Source: Nemertoderma westbladi (taxonomy: Eukaryota > Xenacoelomorpha > Nemertodermatida > Nemertodermatidae). From it: 21,367 bases of DNA. The DNA is taken from positions 1-21,367 of the forward strand of contig JAUCBJ010007146.1 of the NCBI GenBank assembly GCA_032718475.1, given 5' to 3'. Of the stretch, positions 1 to 10,200 are shown piece by piece. The position numbers and the translations under genes are program-made. The notes under the pieces are model-generated. The model saw only the letters and a program-made list of their open reading frames with translations. It ran no database searches and had not been told where the DNA came from. The stretch's first letter is position 1, and each line of letters begins with the position of its first letter.

Positions 1-187
1 GAAAAATACTGGTTGCTGAAAAATTGCGATTTGAAAAATAGTAGAAGTTACCTGTAGACACCTCTAGCGTCTGTAAAATAAAGGTTGGTAAATATGAAAA
101 TACTGGTTGCTGAAAAATTGCGATTTGAAAAATAGTAGAAGTTACCTGATGCTAAGTGTAGACACTCGAACACCTGTAAAATAAAGG
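1..187. repeat. 94-bp tandem duplication (two copies)
   Basis: The string TACTGGTTGCTGAAAAATTG occurs at 7 and again at 101, giving a period of 94 bases. The first half of each unit (about 55 bases, ending near GTTACCTG) is almost identical in the two copies. The second half is diverged and carries small indels, but both end in a CTGTAAAATAAAGG-like string. The left copy starts at or before the window edge, so the array may continue outside. No coding capacity is seen. Confidence 0.8.
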
Positions 188-189
188 CT

Positions 190-424
190 TATGATTGGAC
201 GGATGAGTAGCGTTGGGGGACTAATAACGCCTCTAGCGGAAGATGCGGGAACTTGAGAAGTTGCCATGGTTACGGATGAAATGCTGTCATCTGATTGGTT
301 GAAATAATAACGACCACCGCTAAAGGTTGAAATAGTGGCTTCTGATTGGACAGAGTACCAGAAATGGACGGTAATGATGGGCTACGGGTGACCATGGCCG
401 GGTGTCATAGCATTGTATACTACT
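190..424. other. Unassigned spacer
   Basis: No gene or clear element is recognised here. Short words recur (TGATTGG at about 193, 292 and 335), suggesting decayed repeat sequence. The right edge is the point where LINE copy A loses similarity to the plus-strand LINE. Confidence 0.4.
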
Positions 425-1553
425 AGTAGCACACAATCAGAACCACCTTAGGAAACTTCTTAGCCAGTCTTCCAGAACATGAGAAGTGGCAACGGATGAT
501 GCGGTTAGAGATTTGGTCTATTTTGTCCAATGCTGCATGTGCAGTTGGATTCATCAATAGACCAATTCCACCATTGCCACTATCATCTGCTGACGCGAGG
601 GCGAGTCGCCAACCGCCCCCCATGTCCTTAATCAGAACTTCATCAGTCTGTCCAGTCTGCATTCGGTGCTCTTGAACACCCACTGCGCTAAGAGAAAGCT
701 TATCTGCCAAGGCAGTCAGCTCACCTTGTTGCATTGGGGACCCGAGTGTTAGGGTGTTTACTGAGGCTAGTCTAGTGACTTGCCTCAGATTCACCAATGG
801 CTTTGTTGGTCGGGGTGGAACATGAGAGTAGCCTCCAACTCCAGAATCCCTCTCCCCATCACAATCTGGCCTCCCTGGTGACCCAGGGTTTGGGCCAGAA
901 AGGTCATCAGGAAAGGGACTCAAAGAATTGTTGGCTGCTCTCTCTCCAGTAGGGGGTGAGACAGGCAGCCAGTCAGGAGTTAACTGATGCCTGTGAGGCC
1001 GATTGTGTCCGGTAATTCCACTGGCCTCTAGTGGCCGGACCTCCGCATTGCTAATGTAATCCATAGTGGGGGGGTTGGGGGGTGCTTTTTTGCCGAGTCA
1101 GCTCTCGGGGCAAATAACACACCCTGGTTTGCCATTCCACAGGGTGGGTGTCGCAATGGAGTCAGATATGAGGCCCATCACCCATATCTACTCTGGCGTA
1201 CATGACCCACCATTGGCTGTTGCAGCTCATCTGCTGGGTCATGCCCTGTACCCTTGCTGCCAGGTGCAGGTCGCAGTGAAGTGCCCTCAGAGTGGACATG
1301 AGAACACTCTACTCCTAACCAGCCATTGTCACCATAGATCACCATCTGCCTGGTCAGGCCATATACCCCTGCAGCCAAGTATATGGGTCCTTAATCCAGG
1401 ACCAAGGGCGTCCTTATCCCAGAACGAAGGGGGTCCTAGTTACAGGACCAGATTTGCCCTAGTAAGAGGGTCTATGCAGCTACAGGTGGCACCTCCTTTA
1501 TGCTGCATGGAGGTGGCAAGTTTTCTTGATCAATGACCTAGAATACCTGACCT
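425..1553 (-). mobile_element. LINE copy A: 5' UTR plus N-terminus, 3' part missing
   Basis: Minus-strand LINE fragment. From about 1270 down to 425 it matches the plus-strand LINE at 7249-8095 at high identity. From 1271 to about 1550 it carries additional 5' UTR that the plus-strand copy lacks. It stops inside the endonuclease domain, at the codons ending VLIVCY, where the sequence switches to TAGTAGTAT. A LINE fragment that keeps the 5' end and loses the 3' end is opposite to normal 5' truncation, so a deletion or template switch is likely. The outer boundary at 1553 is approximate: it is the junction with LINE copy B. Confidence 0.8.
426..1064 (-). pseudogene. LINE ORF N-terminal fragment (endonuclease start), copy A
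   Basis: Open frame of about 213 codons starting with ATG at 1064. Residues 1-100 are a Pro/Ser/Gly-rich region of unknown function. Residues about 100-213 begin an exonuclease-endonuclease-phosphatase (EEP) domain, with the active-site-type string VGVQEHRM (the Glu that binds metal in this family). The protein is about 95% identical to the start of the plus-strand LINE frame at 7452. Copy A has a Cys codon where the plus-strand copy has a stop (8025-8027), so this copy keeps the ancestral state there. Translation ends at a TAG created by the junction at 423-425. The domain lacks its GDFN and SDH motifs, so no activity is expected. The ATG at 1064 is preferred because the upstream poly-C run differs by two bases between copies, which breaks any longer frame. 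Confidence 0.8.
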
Positions 1554-2400
1554 GACCTACCACAAGCAGACAGATCCCACGATAGTTTGTTGGTATGCCG
1601 AGGTCTCCTTTCTTGGGGAGAGGCTTTAGTTGACCTTTAGTCCAAATTGGTGGTGGATTTTCCCCTTTTAACATCCGGTTGCAAACATTCAATAATGGTC
1701 TATTTAGCACTCCGGTTTTCCATACCTCTGCTGGGATTTCATCTAATCCACTCGCTTTATTATTGGACATGCTTTTAATGCTTCTTTGGAGTTCGGCAGG
1801 TGTGAAGTCCCCTGTTTCTATAGGTAGTGTCTTGTCATATATTTTCCTTGTAGGGCTGACCTCGATGTTTGGTGGCTGCCCAAGCAAGTTGCTGAAGTGA
1901 TTTTTCCACTTCCCAACACGTTCTTCAGGACTATCGGCTTTGAGGCGCCCCTTTGCACAACTTTTCCGACCAGATACCTCATTTACAGTTTGCCAGGTAA
2001 GTCTTGATTGTTGCTGTATGTGAGCAGTTGTAATTGCTTCAGTTTTATCCCGTATGTACTTTTCCTGGCTGATGTTGTAGGCCAATTTAAGATCGTCCTT
2101 AGCTTTCTCAACCTTGTTAATGTTTTCGGTTGTTGGTTGTTCGGTTTTAACTTTGTAGGCTGTCTTAAGATCTTCTCTCTTACAAGTAACCTCAGAGTTT
2201 TGCCATGGCACATACTGTTTTCGTTTAGATTTCTGGGGGATATGCCTCTTAGCTGATTCCTTGTGGGCTGTTATTATATTCTGGTATATTGAATCGGTGG
2301 ATTGGTCTTCATCCATTGACTGAAGTGCTTCGAAGCGGTTTTGAACTTCTACTGTATAAGCATCCTTTACAGCATTGTCAGTTCTGAGTTTCTCCCAGTC
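1553..2400 (-). pseudogene. LINE linker and RT N-terminus, copy B (truncated)
   Basis: Continuation of the copy B frame after the TAA at 2401-2403; the next ATG is at 2316. It reads a charged linker (WQNSEVTCKREDLKTAYK), then the GRKSCAKGRLKADSPEERV block, then the conserved RT entry region (NNKASGLDEIPAEVWK, followed by LKPLPKKGDLGIPTNYRGI). This is the segment just before RT motif A. The catalytic motifs (the motif A Asp and the FADD/YADD box) are absent because similarity stops at about 1553. The frame continues by chance into the copy A 5' UTR and ends at 1498. It is non-functional. Confidence 0.82.
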
Positions 2401-3135
2401 TTAGTTGATTTGCTTGCTTGTCCTGGGTTTGCTGGCTCTCAAACTGAGTCTGATCTCTGCAGTCACAATTCTGTGGTCCGAACCAATTAGGTTGAACGAG
2501 CTGTATGCCTCGCAGTTGATCATGCTATTCCTCCACTTTTTTTTTATAAGGATGTAATCCAGTTGTGCTTTGGTTCCATTTGGGTATTGAAAGGTCCATA
2601 GCTTCCCCTTACTCTTTTCGAATGTGTTGTTTGTTGGTATCAATTCACATTCTTCCATTAGGTCTAAAAGTAAGTACCCATTTCTGTTAGAACTGGTGTT
2701 ATAGGTGTAACCCTTGATGTCTTCTGGGCCAATTTGCGCATTCAGGTCACCAGCAATGACTTTAACATTGTGTTTCGGGATGTCCTTAATAAGTCCAGTC
2801 AGTTCTTCATAAAACTTGACTGCTTGTTCTGGCTCTGATGCATTGGTTGGACTGTAGCAACATATAACTGTTGTCTTGGGATTCCCATCAAATGTTGCGA
2901 TCATAACCCTGGAATTTATAGATTCGATGTTGTTTAGGGTCTTAAGTGCAAATGGGCTTAGCAGAATTCCTACTCCACCAATTGATGCATTGGCCGAGTT
3001 TCTTACTGCTGAGCTTGTTACTAACGTCCATCCATTTCCAATGTCATTGTACTTCATGGCAGTGTCTTCATGACAAATCCGATGTTCTTGGATGCAGATG
3101 ATGTCGATGTTATATTCCATTGCCAGAGCGACCAT
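2401..3135 (-). pseudogene. LINE endonuclease (EEP) domain, copy B
   Basis: About 244 codons of an apurinic/apyrimidinic-type endonuclease, the enzyme that nicks target DNA to prime reverse transcription. Visible motifs: IICIQEHR (catalytic Glu), ICCYSPTNASE, VIAGDLNAQIG (Asp/Asn pair), LWTFQYPNGTKAQLDYIL and SDHRIVTAEIRLSLR (catalytic Asp-His). All core EEP motifs are present except the N-terminal Asn block, which appears truncated. The frame ends at a TAA (2401-2403), but the same frame resumes immediately with DWEKLR and runs on, so this is a single nonsense mutation inside one original polyprotein. Proteins of this type are often annotated as craniofacial development protein 2-like, a LINE-derived label. 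Confidence 0.88.
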
Positions 3136-3214
3136 GTCAAGAAGATGCTAGTGGGGCTGAAGCTGATAGCGAAGATGAATGAATATTATATATCGATAAA
3201 AACTTGGCCCTAAT

Positions 3215-4077
3215 TACGTTACGGATAACTTTATGAAACTGGATGTACGTTTCGGTTAACTTTATGAAACTGGATGTATGTTTCGGTTAACTTTATGAAA
3301 GTGGATGTACGTTTCGGGTAACTTTATGAAACTAGATGTACATTACGGTTAAATTTATGCAACTGGATGTACGTTACGGATAACTTTATGAAACTGGATG
3401 TGCGTTTCGGTTAACTTTATGAAACTGGATGTACGTTTCGGTTAACTTTATGAAACTGGATGTACGTTTCGGTTAACTTTATGAAACTGGATGTACGTTT
3501 CTGTTAACTTTATGAAAGTGGATGTACGTTTCGGTTAACTTTATGAAAGTGGAGGTACGTTTCGGTTAACTTTATGAAACTGGATGTACGTTTCGGTTAA
3601 CTTTATGAAACTGGATGTACGTTTCGGTTAACTTTATGAAACTGGATGTACGTTTCGGTTAACTTTATGAAACTGGATGTACGTTTCGGTTAACTTTATG
3701 AAACTGGATGTACGTTTCGGTTAACTTTATGAAGCTGGATGTACGTTTCGGTTAACTTTATGAAACTGGATGTACGTTTCGGTTAACTTTATGAAACTGG
3801 ATGTACGTTTCGGTTAACTTTATGAAAGTGGATGTACGTTTCGGTTAACTTTATGAAAGTGGAGGTACGTTTCGGTTAACTTTATGAAACTGGATGTACG
3901 TTTCGGTTAACTTTATGAAACTGGATGTACGTTTCGGTTAACTTTATGAAAGTGGATGTACGTTTCGGTTAACTTTATGAAACTGGATGTACGTTTCGGT
4001 TAACTTTATGAAACTGGATGTACGTTTCGGTTAACTTTATGAAACTGGATGTACGTTTCGGTTAACTTTATGAAACG
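3215..4077. repeat. 31-bp satellite, about 28 units, with higher-order structure
   Basis: Head-to-tail repeats of 31 bases; each unit contains GGTTAACTTTATGAAAC followed by TGGATGTACGTTTC. The left end (3215-3400) is the most diverged (for example ATTACGG in place of TTTCGG). A pair of marked units (AAAGTGGATG then AAAGTGGAGG) occurs at 3511-3555 and again at 3821-3865, exactly 310 bases (10 units) apart, showing a higher-order duplication. Unit length 31 is not a multiple of 3 and no coding role is seen. It abuts the truncated 5' side of LINE copy B. Confidence 0.93.
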
Positions 4078-4583
4078 GATGAGTCCGGTAGCAACCTACG
4101 GGTCTCTGAACTATAGATCTAAGCCTAGCCTCCCATTGATAAATAAAAATTCCACAAATTTCTAATTCCAAAAATTCCACATTTCTAAAGCCTACTTTAT
4201 AGTGTTATAGAGATTTAATTCAGAATTTCATACAAGAAAAAATCATACATAATTGTTGATTTTTTCATTGATCAATTACACGAGATTATGAATTAAGCTT
4301 ATGGTTTTAACACTTGAATTTGTTCAAAATTACATTTCATTGTATGTAACTGGCAATTTGAAAATCTATCGTAATGTGATAATACCGTGTATTATAAATA
4401 TTATATCTAATACATAATTAAAATACAGTACATAATTATTATATGTAATATTGATTAATCATACGTAATGTGTTAATTGTGAGTTAATACAATATAATTT
4501 TGGCATTATTAAATGGCAAAGTTGTCTTCGGCCGTTAGGCCAGGGAAAACATTACGCACAAAGTCTGACGACTTGTTTCCAGA
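4078..4583. other. AT-rich spacer
   Basis: No gene seen. The stretch is strongly AT-rich with many TAATAT/ATTATA words (especially 4380-4500). Satellite sequence ends at about 4077 with a degenerate half unit. Confidence 0.5.
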
Positions 4584-4586
4584 TAA

Positions 4587-5106
4587 GTGGGGCGTTCATA
4601 AAGTATGTCACTCACTAGGGGAGGGGGGGGGGGGGGGGTAGAGCTTTCGTGACATTTTGTGACAGGTGGTAGGGGGGTGTCGACCTTTGTGACGGTCACG
4701 GCGATGCTCTACGGTATGCTTTAATGTTAGATTGTCTTTGACTAACACATTTGTAGATGAGTGGGAAACTTTAAGGAAAAAACAATAAACTCAATAACAT
4801 TGAATTTAATCCCTAACATTAACAGGGCACCCCTGTCTAGTCTGCCTTGTACATGTACAGTATTGTAGTTTGAAGCTGCTAAAGTATGTATGAGGCTTTT
4901 AGTAAGAACTACTTCAGTCAAAATGTTTCACTTTCTATTGTGCTTTCTAACTGTTATTAAATTACTGAAATAAAATATTTTTCGTCTAGGGGGGGGGGGG
5001 GGGGTTATAAATTTACGAAAATAGGTTTTTTGTGACAGAAGGGGGGGGGGGGGGGGGGGGTCAAAAAAATGGAAAATTTGCGTGACATACTCTTATGAAC
5101 GCCACC
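4587..5106. mobile_element. Short non-autonomous DNA transposon (MITE-like) with poly-G tracts
   Basis: Imperfect terminal inverted repeats: GGCGTTCATAAAGTATGTCAC at the left (4591-4611) matches the reverse complement of the right end (about 5081-5104), with one extra base in the right copy. Flanking TAA triplets at 4584-4586 and 5107-5109 could be a 3-bp target duplication (TWA is usual for PIF/Harbinger), but the TIR tips differ (GTGGGGCG versus GGTGGCG), so the superfamily is uncertain. The interior has no ORF of note. It carries G runs at 4623-4638 (16), 4989-5004 (16) and 5041-5060 (20), plus repeated GTGACA words. Confidence 0.7.
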
Positions 5107-5139
5107 TAATTCCACCATATTTTTATTCACCAGAGGATA

Positions 5140-5310
5140 CTCCAGTACCCATTAAAGGACGCCCTTGAGAAATGCGCCCTAGCTCGTCCCTTTAAAGCGT
5201 TCGTCCTGAAACGAAAACTCTCCCGACCCCTTTGCGGGGATCGAACCCATGACCTCTGGAGAGATGTTAATTATAGGCAACGGATTAACACTACACAAAC
5301 TAAAAGGGCG
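5140..5310 (-). mobile_element. tRNA-derived SINE-like segment
   Basis: On the minus strand there is a perfect RNA polymerase III B-box-like sequence (GGTTCGATCC, complement of 5238-5247). About 40 bases upstream of it lies a weaker A-box-like string (TAGTGTTAATCC, complement of 5282-5296 region). Downstream comes GGGAGAGTTTTCGTTTCAGG, resembling the conserved body that follows the tRNA head in many SINEs. It does not fold as an intact tRNA gene. There is no clear 3' tail, and the ends are approximate. Confidence 0.45.
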
Positions 5311-5914
5311 GGAAGAACATAAAAAATGTTAGATTTTTGCTTGATCAAATGTGGCGTCGAATGCTGGACATTGACATTGACATATAGATTATCTATCATT
5401 ACTAATATCAATATTAATCATAACAACACATTTTGATGCTAACAAATACAATAGTATTTGTAATTTCTCTGAATGCTATTTTTAATGCAACCACGGCGAC
5501 AATAAACCGAGAGGATCATAGATTCGAGCTGAGTTTCAGCAGAGTAAGTGCAATACAAAAGACTGCAAGTATTTAAATTTATGCAAAAAAACCGTAAGTC
5601 AACAAGACTTGCGGTTTTTTGTCATCAGAATTTAATGAGGATTTCACATCTGGAAATGGTTTGGCGAGATCTGTTGTATGCATTTTCAATAATTACCAGA
5701 AGTAGCTCCGATGAGAGAAAGCTTGTAATTAAACTATTGTTATTAATTCCATTAGTCACCTGAGGTCAACCCACCCTAACCTAACTGTTTAATATGAGAA
5801 TGCCTTCTTAGGTTGTTTCGAGTTATCACTGTCTACCGGTCTGACCGTCAAGATGTAAATTTAGACAGAGCCAGATAAGATAATAGCAATTGTCTGGAAT
5901 ATGTGATTATTTGA
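5311..5914. other. Spacer without recognised gene
   Basis: AT-rich sequence. The 71-codon open frame at 5548-5763 shows no recognisable motif, spans a hairpin, and is most likely chance. Apart from the hairpin at 5586-5620 nothing is recognised. Confidence 0.4.
5586..5620. other. Near-perfect 15-bp hairpin
   Basis: AAAAAACCGTAAGTC (5586-5600), a 5-base loop, then GACTTGCGGTTTTTT (5606-5620). All 15 positions pair, with one G-T wobble. In shape it is like a Rho-independent terminator, but the context is eukaryotic. Its function is unknown. Confidence 0.7.
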
Positions 5915-6300
5915 CGTTAATTAACGTTAAGGTAATTAAGCGTTAATTATTATAATTATGTTTTTATCACTGTCAGTTGTTTGTAATTTTTTAACGTTAA
6001 ACATACAATATATTTTGACGATCCAAACTGATTGTCAGTAATATGTCATTTTTTAACGTTAAACATACAATATATTTTGACGATCCAAACTGATTGTCAG
6101 TAATATGTCATTTTTTAACGTTAAACATACAATATATTTTGACGACCAAAATACCTACCGTTTAAAATTAACGTTAATTTGCGTTAATTTTTAACGTTAA
6201 AAGGGCGGCCAAACTAAGGTTATTTATATGTATTATTAACGTTAATAATTATCGTTGTCAGAAAATAACGTATATTAATGCATTATTAACGTTAAATTGT
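5915..6300. repeat. TTAACGTTAA palindrome cluster with 62-bp tandem repeat
   Basis: The 10-base palindrome TTAACGTTAA occurs exactly eight times: 5931, 5991, 6053, 6115, 6168, 6191, 6236 and 6286. Three of these lie in a 62-bp tandem repeat at about 5987-6146 (2.5 units: TTTTTTAACGTTAAACATAC, then AATATATTTTGACGATCCAA, then a GATTGTCAGTAATATGTCA block). The other palindromes lie outside that array in unrelated flanks. Confidence 0.88.
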
Positions 6301-7248
6301 TTGCAGGGTAACTTATATACGGTTTTTGACTTGTAGACGGTTTTTTTTACTTTTAGACGGTTTTTAATTTCCCTTAAGAAAGTCATAGTTACTCCCACTG
6401 ATTACCCGTGCTTCAATGAATTTCGTCAACGTGACATTCAGTGCACTGGGCAGAAATCACCTATCAACTTGTATACAAATCTGATAGCAGGTAGCACCGA
6501 ACTTGTATATGATACATTTTACAGTCCTACTTAACTTATATACGGTTTTTGAATTATATACCGTTTTTTACTTATATACGGTTTTTAATTTCCCTTAAGA
6601 GAGTCATAGATACTCCCGCTGTTTACCCGCGCTTCAATGAATTTCTTCAACGTGACATTCAGAGCACTGGGCATAAATCACCTATAAACTTGTACGCAAA
6701 TCTGATAGCAAGTAGCCCCTAACATGTAGACAATACAGTTTATAGTCCGCTTAACTTATATACGGTTTTTGACTTATATACGGTTTTTGACTTATATACG
6801 GTTTTTGACTTATATACGGTTTTTGACTTATATACGGTTTTTGACTTATATACGGTTTTTGACTTATATACGGTTTTTGACTTATATACGGTTTTCAACT
6901 TCCCCTTAAGAGAGTCATATTTACTCCCACTGTTTACCCGTGCTTCAATGAATTTCTTCAACGTGACATTCAGAGCACTGGGCAGAAATCACCTATCAAC
7001 TTTTACTCAAATCTGATAGCAGATAGCCCCTAACTTGTATACGATACATTTTACAGTCCACTTAACTAATATACAGTTTTTGAATTAAATACGGTTTTTG
7101 ACTTATATACGGTTTTTAATTTCCCTTCTTGAGAGTCATAGTTACTCCCACTGATTACCCGCGCTTCATTGAATTTCTTCAATGTGACATTCAGAGCACT
7201 GGGCAGAAGTCACCTATCAACTTGTACTCAAGTCTGATTGTAGGTAGC
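6301..7248. repeat. Composite satellite: 221-bp units with nested 18-bp arrays
   Basis: Four homologous units are marked by AGTCAT at 6381, 6602, 6913 and 7134 (spacings 221, 311 and 221). Each unit has a unique part of roughly 150 bases (including CACTGGGCA and ACCTATCAACTT) followed by copies of the 18-mer GACTTATATACGGTTTTT. The longest 18-mer array, about eight units, lies at 6753-6895. The 311 spacing exceeds 221 by exactly 90, or five extra 18-mers. Because 18 is divisible by 3, a minus-strand open frame (6740-6961) with a six-residue SKTVYK repeat appears, but it is not a gene. The fourth unit is cut at 7248 by the LINE insertion. Confidence 0.92.
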
Positions 7249-10200
7249 CTGCACCTGGCAGCAAGGGTACAGGGCATGACCCAGCAGATGAGCTGCAACA
7301 GCCAATGGTGGGTCATGTGCGCCAGAGTAGATATGGGTGATGGGCCTCATATCTGACTCCATTGCGACACCCACCCTGTGGAATGGCAAACCAGGGTGTG
7401 GTATTTGCCCCGAGAGCTGACTCGGCAAAAAAGCACCCCCCAACCCCCACTATGGATTACAATAGCAATGCAGAGGTCCGGCCACTAGAGGCCAGTGGAA
7501 TTACCGGACTCAATCGGCTTCACAGGCGTCAGTTAACTCCTGACCGGCTGCCTGTCTCACCCCCTACTGGAGAGAGAACAGCCAACAATTCTTTGAGTCC
7601 CTTTCCTGATGACCTTTCTGGCCCAAATCCTGGGTCACCAGGAAGGCCAGATTGTGATGGGGAGAGGGATTCTGGAGTTGGAGGCTACTCTCATGTTCCA
7701 CCCCGACCAACAAAGCCATTGGTGAATCTGAGGCAAGTCACAAGACTAGCCTCAGTAAACACCCTAACACTCGGGTCCCCAATGCGACAAGGTGAGCTGA
7801 CTGCCTTGGCAGATAAGCTTTCTCTTAGCGCAGTGGGTGTTCAAGAGCACCGAATGCAGACTGGACAGACTGATGAGGTTCTGATTAAGGACATGGGGGG
7901 CGGTTGGCGACTCGCCCTCGCGTCAGAAGATGATAGTGGCAATGGTGGAATTGGTCTATTGATGAATCCAACTGCACATGCAGCATTGGACAAAATAGAC
8001 CAAATCTATAATCGCATCATCCGTTGACACTTCTCATGTTCTGGAAGACTGGCTAAGAAGTTTCCTAAGGTGGTTCTGATTGTGTGCTACTCTCCAACTA
8101 GTCTTGCCCCTGTAGAGGAGGTGGAAAATTTCTACCACAATCTACAAGCAGCTACTGATGGAGTGGATGAGCATGCATTCTTAACATTCCTGGGAGACTT
8201 TAATGCAAGTCTGCATCAAACACCTACATCGCCCTTCGTCTATAGCAATAGTGTTAACCGAAATTCTGTCCATCTTCAGGATTTTATCTCTGGAAATGGA
8301 TTGTTTTCGGCTGGAACCCAGTTCAAGAAGCGAACTGGAAAGCTATGGACTCATAGTGGACCCAGTGGTCACAAGTCCCAGATAGACCATATTCTGTTTT
8401 GTAGGAAATACAGGAGCTCTATACAAGACTGTAATGCATTTACACTTCGACCCTTCTCCAGTGATCACCGCCTTATTGTGGCCAAGGTAAGACTTAGTCT
8501 GCGTGCTAGCAGAACAACGAAATCTGCCTTGCCGTGGCATGACTGGTCCTCTCTGTTGCAACAGCTAAGTGTGAGATCCAGCATCACACTACAGCTGAGC
8601 AACAGGTATGAGGCTCTTGCCTCTGAGGCAGCAGATCACTGTGAGGGTTATACTGCCTTTACAGAAGCAGTTAAGTTAGCAGCTGCAGAAACAGTTCCTG
8701 TATACCCTCGAAACAGGAAAAGGGCCCCCTGGACTGACAACAAAATTCAGAAGTGCCGAAATGACCTTCATAAGGCGCAGAAAGAGTCCCGACTCAAACA
8801 GACTACAGCGACCAAGAATGCAGTTAAGGCTGCATCTAGTCCCTGAACAGGCAGTACTCTGCTAATCTACAGGTGCTAATAAACCAACAGGTTGATGCCA
8901 TCAATGATGCTGACGACAGCAGGCAATCATCCCAGGCATGGAAATCGATCAATCTGCTTACTGGGCGGAAAAGCCAACCAACCACCAAGGTTAAGGCTGA
9001 ATCACCAGCCGATCGCCTCAATGGTTGGAAAGACCACTTTGAAAAGCTCCTCAATAATGACAGGGTATTGCCTGATAACTTTATAGAAGTAAAAGTATCT
9101 GAGTCTGTACTCCCAGATATTCCCATTGGCGATATCTCCTTTGCAGAAGTGAAGGCTGCTGCAAAGAGCATTAAGACCAATCGTGCCAGTGGAGTAGATG
9201 GTGTTCCCCCTGAGGTCTTTAAAATACCTGAGTGTTTAAAGCTCATCTATCCCATCATAGTAGACATGTACCGAACAACAAGAGTCCCACAAGAAATGAA
9301 AACAAATAAGTTGGTGCCAGTTCCCAAGAAGGGCAACCTAACACTCTATGGTTCTTTTCGGGGAATCTCATTGATCTCGATTGCTGCAAAGCTATACAAT
9401 AGGATTCTATTAAATCGCATCAGGGATCCCATTGAGAGACTGCTCCGTGGAAATCAGAATGGGTTCCGTAAAGGTCGTGGGACCATGGAGCCCATTTTGG
9501 CACTTAGAAGGATAATTGAAGAGTTATCAAAAAAGAAAGACAGGCATCTGGCTGTTATCTTTGTTGACTTCTTCAAGGCCTTTGATTCAGTCTCTCGCTC
9601 ACGTATGTTCAGCATACTTTCATTATATGGGATTCCTGATGAAATTATTGCAGCAATCAGATCAGTATACGATGGTTCGACAACATTTGTGTCTATTGTT
9701 GACGGTGACACAGAACCATTTGAAGTGTTATGGGGCGTCCTCCAAGGAAACACACTTGCACCATTCTTGTTCATTATTGTGGTTGACTATGTTCTACGCA
9801 TGTCCTTAGATCATTATAATGATGATGGGGTGATGATACCTCCACCTACTGGCTCCAGAAGTCGAGGAAATCCTGCCAAGTACCTAACTGATCTAGACTT
9901 TGCTGATGACTTAGGAGTACTCTCAGAATCATTAGAGGGAGCCCAACGGCTCCTCAGCTCATTAGAACATGCTGCTTCTAGTGTTGGTCTTTTTATTAAC
10001 TCCAGAAAGACCAAAATTCTGACAGTTAACTTTGAAAGTCCTCAGCAAGTCTCTGATCGGATGAGCATAAGCTCAAAGGATGGTATGCTTGAGCATGTGG
10101 ACGACTTCTGTTACCTGGGATCATGGATCCAGAAGTCAGGTGAGGACCTTCGAATACGTAAGGGAAAGGCATGGGCAGCCTTGAATAGGCTTTCCAGGAT

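Larger units (their letters stand above)
1553..3190 (-). mobile_element. LINE copy B: endonuclease to start of RT
   Basis: A second, distinct LINE subfamily on the minus strand. Only the middle of the element is present: it begins just before the endonuclease (about 3140-3190, next to the 31-bp satellite) and stops in the first RT block at about 1553, where LINE copy A's 5' UTR starts. No remaining RT sequence is found on the far side of copy A, so copy A did not simply insert into an intact copy B. The 5' boundary is uncertain. Confidence 0.8.

Noticed and set aside
1066-1536. Plus-strand 156-codon open frame, similar to minus-strand 7228-7443
   Set aside because: Both are antisense to the 5' UTR of the LINE family; the similarity is DNA homology between LINE copies, not a conserved protein.
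4070-4115. Hammerhead ribozyme-like string GGATGAGTCCGG after the satellite
   Set aside because: The core would need CTGATGAG and a downstream GAAA with pairing stems. The U of the core is replaced by G, the GAAA is TGAA, and stem II does not pair as needed.
5548-5763. 71-codon open frame
   Set aside because: Runs through a hairpin and has no recognisable domain; chance frame.
5774-5790. CCCACCCTAACCTAACT, reminiscent of a TTAGG telomere repeat
   Set aside because: Only one or two imperfect units, not an array.
6740-6961. Minus-strand open frame with a repeated SKTVYK hexapeptide
   Set aside because: It is the translation of the 18-bp satellite, which stays open because 18 is a multiple of 3. 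No flanking coding signal.
6316-7248. CRISPR-like repeats
   Set aside because: The 18-mers are head-to-tail without unique spacers, and the surroundings are eukaryotic retrotransposons.
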